Source: Breviolum minutum Mf 1.05b.01
Taxonomy: Eukaryota > Sar > Dinophyceae > Suessiales > Symbiodiniaceae
Length of the DNA stretch: 64,000 bases
Direction of reading: 5' to 3'
NCBI GenBank assembly: GCA_000507305.1
Contig: DF239890.1
Coordinates: forward strand, 62,001 to 126,000
Shown here in pieces: positions 12,961 through 21,800 of this stretch (positions are counted from its first letter, which is position 1; each line of letters opens with the position of its first letter). A program made the position numbers and the translations under genes. The notes beneath the pieces were generated by a model. The model saw nothing but the letters and a program-made list of their open reading frames with translations, ran no database searches and was not told where the DNA came from.

Positions 12961-13520
12961 TTTGCTTTTCCTTATTGATTTTTGATTGTTTTATGATGTG
13001 CATCTATGATCTTCTTTCTTATGGGCCATTTTTATTGTATGAGTTGCTTACGTATTCTTAAATACCTATCTATGATTCATGTATAACTTGTTCATTATTT
13101 GTAGTTGTGATTTATCTATGATTAGCGATGTCTTAATGATTTAGATATGACTTATTCCCTATTTGATGTATGATGTCTGCATGATGTTTGTATGATAGAT
13201 TCATGATTTATCTATGATTGATCAATGTTTTAATATATCTATGGTTTATCTATGCTTTATTTATGATCCATGTATGCTGTATGCTTGATTCATGATGTCT
13301 GATTGACTAATGATTTGCTTATAATCTGATTTATGAATTGTTTAGGATCCATGTTTGATTGACTAATGACTTTTCGTTTATTTATGACTCCCACTAATGC
13401 GGGATTAATGAATTCATAATTGACTAATGATTTATTTGTAATTGGATTTATGATTTATTTAGGATTTATGGTTTCTTTATGTTTTTCCAATGTATTGTTT
13501 CATGTTTTAATGTATTCAAT
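12961..13520. repeat. AT-rich degenerate array of ATGATT/TTTATG motifs
   Basis: Variants of TATGATTTATCTATGATT recur at irregular 10-25-bp spacing through about 560 bp, with TTGATTGACTAATGA repeated as a longer block near 13302, 13358 and 13420. It looks like a decayed short-unit satellite. Confidence 0.75.
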
Positions 13521-14821
13521 GATTCTCCTGCATGTTTCTTTAAGAACCGCTCAAAATTTGTTCAAATTGGTGAAACTCATCAAAGTTATTTAGCATAGAA
13601 CACTAAAGAAAACATTTAGAAAGATTATCAATTCCTCCAAGACCGAGCAAATGTTGTAAATCCACCAAAATTTGCTCAGTCAGCGAGGAATTTGTGAATA
13701 TTTTATGAATAGCTTATGCTTATGTTATGATTAGTCTATGACTCTGACGTTTCTCCCTTTTTCTTCATGAACCATGAAAACATCCTGAAAGATCATTGTG
13801 TTGCTTGGATTTTCATGGAGACATAGAGGGTAATCATCAAAAACATGAAGAAAAATACTTGCAAAAACTGGCACCCCAGATTCATTAAAGAAAATCATTT
13901 TAAAAAAAAAACTGTAAATCAGAAAAACATGGACATATTGACATATTCGATTCTAGGCATCTCCCGACGTCACAATGCTACATGAATAATAAATCCTTCG
14001 TGCTTTGCTCATGTTTCTGCTAGTACCCTGGTCCAGGCTCGTTCAACTAGCCTGGATCCACCCAACAACCATCATGCCTGAATGCATTCGTGCCACCGAG
14101 CATGGCGCATCAGCTGAAGCTTTCCCTCTTGCCTTCCAAGTCGTCAACAGTCACCATTTGAAATAGCCAAACTGCCCAGACTCTGTCCTTTGGTTTTGAA
14201 ATGTAAAAATCTATACTCTAGGGCCTGTATGTAAGAAGATAGGGGTAGTGTCAACACAGAGTCACATACAGTATCATATCATAAACTAAAACAAACCAAA
14301 TATATCTGAATATCTGATATTCCTTTGCTGAACTCTCTCCGGCCTCATCAAAAAGACTTCATTCTCCCCAGGCGAAAGTCGCAGGAAGCTTTGAGACGTT
14401 TGAGATAAGCCAGGGCCCAGTGGAAAGAACTCATCCACCTGATGCGCTATGTGAGCCGCGTGAGCCGTGACAGTTGGGGTCTACCAGGTTGGAAATGCAA
14501 TCTTTTGCCCATCCTTTCAAGCAAGATCACCATGCAGAAACCATGCTGATTAAAAGGACTGACAAAACCATAAAACTCATGGGATGAAAAATCAATGATC
14601 ACAAACGCTAACTGGGGGCTGATCTTCTAAGCTCCAACGGTACTTCTTCAAAAGGGTGCTATTCATTTCCCAAAAATCAGGCTAAAAGAATCCCAGGTGA
14701 CACCCTCTTAAAGCTGGAAATTTCCTTCAGAAAGTCCTGGGAAAGTTGGGGAAAGTCTCAAGCACCTGCAGCCTTTTTGGCACACACTGATTGAACGTAT
14801 TCAAAGTGTTTGTTTTTGATA

Positions 14822-15066
14822 TCCAATGAAAACACCCTCAAAAAGTGGATAGGGGGGTACCCTTTTTTTCAACCAGAAGCTAATGAAAGGCATTTTTGGT
14901 CAGAATGGGTGATGCGAAGCTCTTGAACGAACATCCTGATATGGGAGCTTCTTGGCACTCAATGGTTTTGCTTCAAAATGAATTTCAATGAAAACACCCT
15001 CAAAAAGTGGATAGGGGGTACCCTTTTTTCAACCAGAAGTTAATGAAAGGCATTTTTGGCCAGAAT
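14822..15066. repeat. direct repeat pair, about 85 bp, offset 162 bp
   Basis: Copies at 14822-14906 and 14984-15066 share CAATGAAAACACCCTCAAAA, the following GGATAGGGGG and the tail ATGAAAGGCATTTTTGG, with a few substitutions and length changes in G and T runs. The unit with its spacer is about 162 bp. A local tandem duplication is the simplest explanation. Confidence 0.9.
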
Positions 15067-15594
15067 CCCATCGTCAGCTCAACATTCCTTCGCCCTGCGC
15101 TCGGTCATTTTTGTCCGCAAAGAAATTTAGGCTCTTGACTGTGTGAAGTGGGAAAGCGAGAACACTTTCACAGATTCCTCCGACTGCTAAAACTGATTAA
15201 ACTAAAATAGCAAGAAAGCTGGAAACGGCACAAAGGACGTGCTTTCCATGACCAGGCATCTATTGAGAGATCTAAAGCCAGATTTCATCGGCTGAAGCTG
15301 TCAACCTCGCTGGTGTCCGCTTTGAATGAAAAACACGTGGCACTAAAAGCCACCAGCTGCCAAAACACCCATGCGTAAAACGACAACATCACAAAGGCAA
15401 CATACCCATGAGGACACCAGACTATGGCTGACGGCTGGCTAAGCAATACGCTGTCGCGGCTATTGCGCGAACCCTATTTAGATTTGTGCGAAAATCTAGT
15501 GTAGAACTACCAAACTGAACTGCACAAATGTCAAGTTTGTAAACGCTACCGGCATGTACAATTGCTTTCAGGATACATGCCATCCAAAAGACAC

Positions 15595-15813
15595 TTAAAT
15601 GAAATCACGAACCAATTTCTTCAAGTGTCTTTGAATCTCCGCCATATCAGGGCGGTCCTCCGAAAATTCCCCGATGCAATCTGATGCGTACTCCTCCAGT
15701 TTTCTTCGAAAGACTACTGCGGAGTCTTGCGACCAAGAAGGATGGATGGTAAGTGGCTCTCGGGTGCTCCTCCTCTTCATTGCCTGGCGTCCAGCTGGCG
15801 GTGCAGACTGACC
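15595..15813 (-). CDS. kinase terminal exon (subdomain XI)
   Basis: The frame is open for 73 codons from acceptor GGTAG to the TAA at 15595-15597. It contains EDRPDMAEIQRHLKKL, matching the conserved subdomain XI arginine (RPxM) that ends TKL/RLK kinase domains. It starts in phase 0, as the exon ending at 23116 requires. The acceptor could lie further downstream in the same frame. The protein ends about 12 residues after the kinase core, so there is no C-terminal extension. Confidence 0.75.
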   Translation of the reverse strand, partial: GQSAPPAGRQAMKRRSTREPLTIHPSWSQDSAVVFRRKLEEYASDCIGEFSEDRPDMAEIQRHLKKLVRDFI

Positions 15814-18800
15814 CTACCAACTTTGTAGACTGCATCTCTACCAAGAAGGCCAATTGCTATTTGCATTTCCTCTTCAACTATGCTGATTTGGGTCATTCAT
15901 GATATGAGCTGAACAAAAACACTATCTGAATATGTTAGCAATAAGAATAAATATAGATTATATTTCATCTAATCTCTCATTCAATTTCTCGCAAGTACAC
16001 AAGCACAAGGTGAAATGCAGCACTGAAAACGGACAACACTTTTTGATGGGGGAGTTCACGACTCATCTTTACCAGAACTGGACTTCTGCCATCCCGGACG
16101 GTTGGGTTAGGCATTTGGCCACCCTTGTTGGGCCAGAAACAAATTCTCAAGCTCACGTTGCAGTCTCAAAAGTTCATTGGTGCAGTAAGAAACCACTTGT
16201 CGTAGAGGAATTGCACTTGCCAAAAGTGGTTGTAGAACATGAGGCGGAAGGCACACTTCGCCGACATCTGTAGTTTCATCATGTAAGTATAGGGTGCAAT
16301 AGGCAACTTGTTGCAAAATAGCAATCTGCCGGTAGCGATGAAGAATCGCAAGCGCTTGCACACTAGCCATGGGTGGTGGGTGGGCTCAAATTTCCCACAA
16401 ATGGTGCTTGCCCAAATGCAAGCCAGCTTTCAATCTTGAAACCAAAAAGGCAAACGGATAAAGTTTGTTTTGAAGACAACTCGAAATTGAATGCAAGCTT
16501 TGTTCATGAAACTCAGACATTCACAAAGAAGAGAACGTTGAAATAATGTTGCAATTGACTCCGCCAATTTACAATCTTATTTCATCTAATCTCTCATTCA
16601 ATTTCTCGCAAGTACACAAGCACAAGGTGAAATGCAGCACTGAAAACGGACAACACTTTTTGATGGGGGAGTTCACGACTCATCTTTACCAGAACTGGAC
16701 TTCTGCCATCCCTCCCCCTTCCTATGCTGAAGTGCGGCTCTGTTTCTTTTTAGCTTGAAACTCGAACGCATGACTTGACCAAGCTTTCAAGGTCTGGAAG
16801 ACGGTCCCTCATGGACTCTACAAGCAAGTGGTGCTTCTTCTCTCTCGAAGGACTGTCGGCGACGTTGGCCTCGCTCGGTACTCTTGCGTACCAAGGGAAA
16901 CACGAGATCTTTTCTTCTTCCTTGGCAATCTCGTGGACCAACTTGCTTATATTCTTGTTCCCAGAGAATCCTCTCAAGATAAGATGACGGCACCCTTCGT
17001 TATCCAAGAACAGGATAACGTGCTTTGAGGCCAAGTGCTTGGACCAAAGGTTGTAGGCAATAAGCACAGCGAATGTCTCCAGTTCACCAATTGCGTGCTC
17101 CTGCCCCTCAGACATCAAAAGACGGCAGACGGACGGCTCAACTGCTCCACCAAACCAGTTCGTCACACAACCGGAGGAGTTGAAAAGCACTCCGCCCACT
17201 CCGCCTCTTCCGTCTTCACTGTTGAAGCTAGCATCTGTGTAAACAAACAAAACTTCACTTGACCTCATGTCAACAACTCTTGGCCTAGCACTCAGGAGCC
17301 TTCTGCCCACAACACTTAATGATGCACGAGTGTCAGCGCTAAGAACCATGCCCTTGGGAGGCCTCTGCGAGTGGATGTGCAAGTCATTGAGGAGTTGCCG
17401 GGTGACTCTTCCAAATAGTTGCCCTTCCGCAAAGCCAAGCCTCCCACGCAATGACGCTGCATCGTTCTTGCTCAACTTGCCCTGACGAAGAACATCTGCA
17501 ATCCTTTCAGAGAGCTCTTGCTTTCGACGGTCGGTGTTCTCCACCTTCACGATGCCATTCGCAGTCTCGCTAAGATCTATGCTCACTCCAAGGGCCGACA
17601 CATGTGATCCCATCTTCCCAGCCTTGTCTCCTTCCTTGTCAAAGTCCCATCCAAGGAGGTCTAAGAGCACCTGGAAGGTGTCCTCAGTGCTCTTGGCTAA
17701 CTCGACTGGGGCTAGAAGGACAAAGTCATCGAAGTAGCAGCTCGAGACAATGTGCAGTCTATGGCTGATCCATTGCAACATGCGTGCGCAGCTCAGGAAC
17801 GCCACCACGCTTGCACGTGCACCGAAAGGCATTGTATACTGTTGGAAGCACACAGTATCTTTGGAGTGAGGGTCGTAGGTGGCAACCCTTGCCCATTTCA
17901 AGCACTCATCTCGGACAGCAAGCTGGCGGTATGCAGCCTTCAAATCAAATGCTCTGCCTTGGATGGTGCCCCCTCTGCCACTCTTCTTCAGAGACTTCAC
18001 AAAGGTCGATGCCATGGCGGCTATCGTGTCCACTCCGTCAACAGTGCACTTGTTGGTGATGGTTGCAGCATCATTGACCTGGCTCTCCGAGTAGTTGTCT
18101 ATGGGGCGCACTTTGCTGGACTGCACCACTGCGAATCTCCTGGAAACCCTGCCACCATCATTCGGGATCTTTTCCAAGCGCCGCAGCCAACCCTTCTTCT
18201 CTTCTTCTAAGGTCTTATGCCACAGCTCTGAGTCCACCAACGGGTCGCCACTTCCTTTTGTAGAGTGCAGGATGCTCTTGTTGCCTCTGCCTGACGAAGC
18301 CTCCAGATCCGCAATGGACAGAGTAGCTGGCTGGAAGTCTGGTGGGAGGGCCTTGCTTTCACCACATAGGCCAACCAATGGAAATCCCTTGGCCAAGTCA
18401 TCGCATATGGAGATGTCTGGATAGCCCTCTGCTTCAAGTATTTCACGAAGGAGAAGGATTCTTTTCCTTGCCAGTATGAGCTTTCTCTCAGCAGGCATCT
18501 TCGCATGTAGTTCTTCTTCTGGACCTTTCAGTTCAACAGCTCTGGACATCCATTTGCGCAACCATTTGGCCCTGTGCTCCACAATGTCCACTGGCTTCAT
18601 CTTGACGTTTGCATCTATGGCCTGAAGCATAGAGTCTGAAAGGGATTGGTACAAATGTGCTGGATGTCCTCTTCTGTAAGCTTCTAGAACGAACTCTTCT
18701 TCAGTCCAGGGCTTGCCAAAGGCCACTTCATAGCTGTTGCTGTTGTCATTTTCACTCTCAATCTTCACCCTACCCCCCTTGGAATTTTTGGACGCCACTG

Positions 18801-21800
18801 GTAGGATGGTGTCGTTGGCGTCTATGACCTTGTTCTTGATCTTATCGCCAGCTTTGAAGGGAGGTTTGCTGTTAAAGGATGCTGTGACCACAGTGGCGTA
18901 CTCGGGCATGAAGGCCAAAGATTTCTTGGTCTGTTTGAAGGTGATGGCACGAGCCTTCTTATCTGGGTTTGCAGTGTGAACGCGAGGTTGGCCTTCTGCA
19001 GGGATCAGTCGTTGAATGATCATTGCGAGTTCCTTGCAAAGCTGGAGTGGATACTCCACTTCTTGGGCCGTTGCAAACCCATGGGCTGTCCGGCCCCACG
19101 CCAAATGAGGGTGTTGGCGGTCGCATTCTGTTGTTAACTCAAGAATTTCTTTGAAATTGGCAGCAAATGTTGTTGACTTGGGACGTTGACCACCGAACAT
19201 GCAACTGTGGAAGCTGGCGTAGTAGGGCGCATCACGGACCTGGGCCATGATGCACTTCCAGAAGGAGGTGTTCCAAAACAAACTCCGTGACGGTTGCTCC
19301 AAACTCCAAAGCTTGTTGTTGGCATCTGCACATAGTATGATTCTAACTGCTGCTGCATAGACAGCGTTAGCCAAGTCAACTCTTGCTTGGTCCTTTTCGG
19401 ATAGGTTTGGTAACCCATCGGGATGATCTTCGTCTCGAAGGGGGAGTGGGGAGAAGTCGTCGAGGACGATCTCCCGTGCTCTGCTGCATGTTCCGCAGGG
19501 AACTCCAAGATGGGCGTACTTGCAGTTTGGGTGAGCCACCCAAGATAGTGCAAGCTCTACTGACTTGTCGTCGGTGAGGTCCAATTTGCAGATGGGAGCT
19601 TTCGCTCCTGCTTTGACCTTGTGGTCGACTCCAAAAGATGCTGGTAGTCCATAGACTCGAAGTTGGGCTGTAAGGCCTCCAGTTCCAGAGCAAAACTCGA
19701 TGCCAAAGGCGCCTTCATCCACAAAACTATGTTCCACTTGTGCTGGCTTTGAACTGCTTGACAGAGGGTTAGCACGTTGAGATTCTGCAGCGCCGGGCTC
19801 ATCACGAGCGGGCGAAGGTGGTTGGTATTCGTGGTGCGTGTCGTGTTGCTGGGAGCTCTTGTCCAGCGGTTTTGAATTCACAGTAATGACTCTTGCTGCG
19901 TGCGTGCTGGTCAAAAGGTCCTTCACTGCCTGATCTTCCACAGGTTGTCCTGGCTGACCAACTGTGAAGGCAAGACGACCAAGGGTGTTGACTCCAATGT
20001 CAACCAAGCCGTTGATCCACTCCTCATCCAGGCCCACATGGCTAGCTTGTCTTCGAAAAGACGCTTCGCTATCAGCCAGGGACACTGATGCCATGGCTCA
20101 CTCAGACCTACGGCTTAAGGCCAAGAACTTGCCTCGTGCTGTTCGCCTTATGCGGAATGCCTCATGCATGTATGCCTCGTGCATGTTGCTCTGACTCATT
20201 TCTTTTTGAGCCTCTTGCTCGCATCAACATAAATCATGCCTCATGACTCATGCATCTTCAAAGCCTCTTGCCTTGATACTTCTTTTATGTTTTACGCCTC
20301 ACCATCGATTAGTCACTTTGAAATTCTTTTTCAAATGCAAAGAATGCACATCTCTAGGGTTACATGCACATGCCGACAGCTTCAACGACAACTCACTCCA
20401 GAAAAGAAAGGAAGAAAGTAAAGAGACTCTCATCTTCTTCCAACACGTCACGTCTTCGCAGCAGTGCAGGTTTTACTCGGACGGTGAGATCACGGAGCGA
20501 CCCTGCGCCTTTTGGCAGTTTCAAGCGATTCTGCAAGTCCTTTGCTCTGCTCATTGTTGTCTTTGAAGCACCTTGAACACAAAGGCCAGTGGAACCTGCT
20601 TCCAAAATTTGGTAGGTGGATGGTGTTCCCCACCGACGCCCCGCACTGCAGCTTCCAGCGATCTCCATCTGCAACTTTGTGAAGCATCTTGGAGTTGTGG
20701 TTTTGAACCAGGTTCCCAGGAACTGCCACTGGGATGTCGCTGTGGCCAACATCTTGTGACTCGTAGAAGGCCTCTTCGCCATCAGTCTCCGAGTCGACGT
20801 CACCATCATCAGTGCCAGACGATGCCGTGTCGACAAACTCATCTCCAGTCATCTCATCCAGCTCTTCAGTCTCTTCTTGAGGTGGTCCTTGATCGACTTC
20901 ATCTGGTCCTGGCCACTTCCCGCTCATGAAGGTCTTCAACTTGGCGATGTCGGGGTCTTCTTCTACTTGCCCGGTGGGTTCGACTTCTTCCCAGCTGGCC
21001 ACGCTGGGCTGGGCTGCAGGAATCTCATCTCGGCTCCGCTCAGAGAGGCATGGATCTTCTTCCACATTCACCTTGTCCAATCCAGTGAGATCGCCGAACA
21101 GGGTCTCCAAAGTCTCATCCTGGTCTCCAAAAACTTCAGCCATATCCACAGGTCTATGCCACGGTGTCTGTGGCACACGGGAGGCAGGAGTGCCTGGAGT
21201 TCCTGGGCCAGCCGGGAATTGAAGCCTGTCCAACCTTGAGGCCAGCCATCCTGATCTTGTGCTGTCCGGCTTGAATTTGCCGTTCTTGATGTTCAGCAGC
21301 ATAGCACAAAGCTCTCGAGTCGGTCCAGTAAGGAGATCACGGCTGTAGCACTGATGCTATGGTGCCCCAGAATGGCACGACTTCGATCGCTAAGCCCGAA
21401 CCTGGCTGCCCACACCAATGTGGTTGTCTTAAGACTGTGTGAAGTCATCATCTTCTCACCCTTCACTTTCAGGAAATCCGTCAAAAGGTCAGATGCTTCA
21501 GCAGTCGAGACTGACCTCTTGGAGAAGTCTCCGTTGGCACACGGTGCTCTGCATATTGGTCCAAAAGGCCGGTGCATCAAATTGAACCCCAAGCTCTCCA
21601 GGACTTCTTTCCACGCAAGTCCCCAAGGGAAGGGCCCCAGGCCATTGATAGGCGCCACAAACGGCATCCACATAGTCTTCTTCTCTTCAGTGGTTGAGGT
21701 CTTGGTGATGCGGGTACGGGTCTCAACGAACCCATACTTTTCCTTACCAACATCTGCCACATCCCATTCGATGCTGTCCACATTCGCAATGTCTGACCAT

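Larger units (their letters stand above)
12406..15594. other. gene-free stretch between model W and the kinase gene
   Basis: No coding exon seen in about 3.2 kb. It holds the AT-rich degenerate array (12961-13520) and the direct repeat pair (14822-15066). Probably intergenic: the kinase stop codon lies at its right edge, and model W starts to its left, both genes being on the minus strand. Confidence 0.5.

Noticed and set aside
20490..21302. Independent Gag gene in the element
   Set aside because: Its frame extends upstream into a plausible recombinase tail, so a frameshifted C-terminus explains it better than a separate gene.
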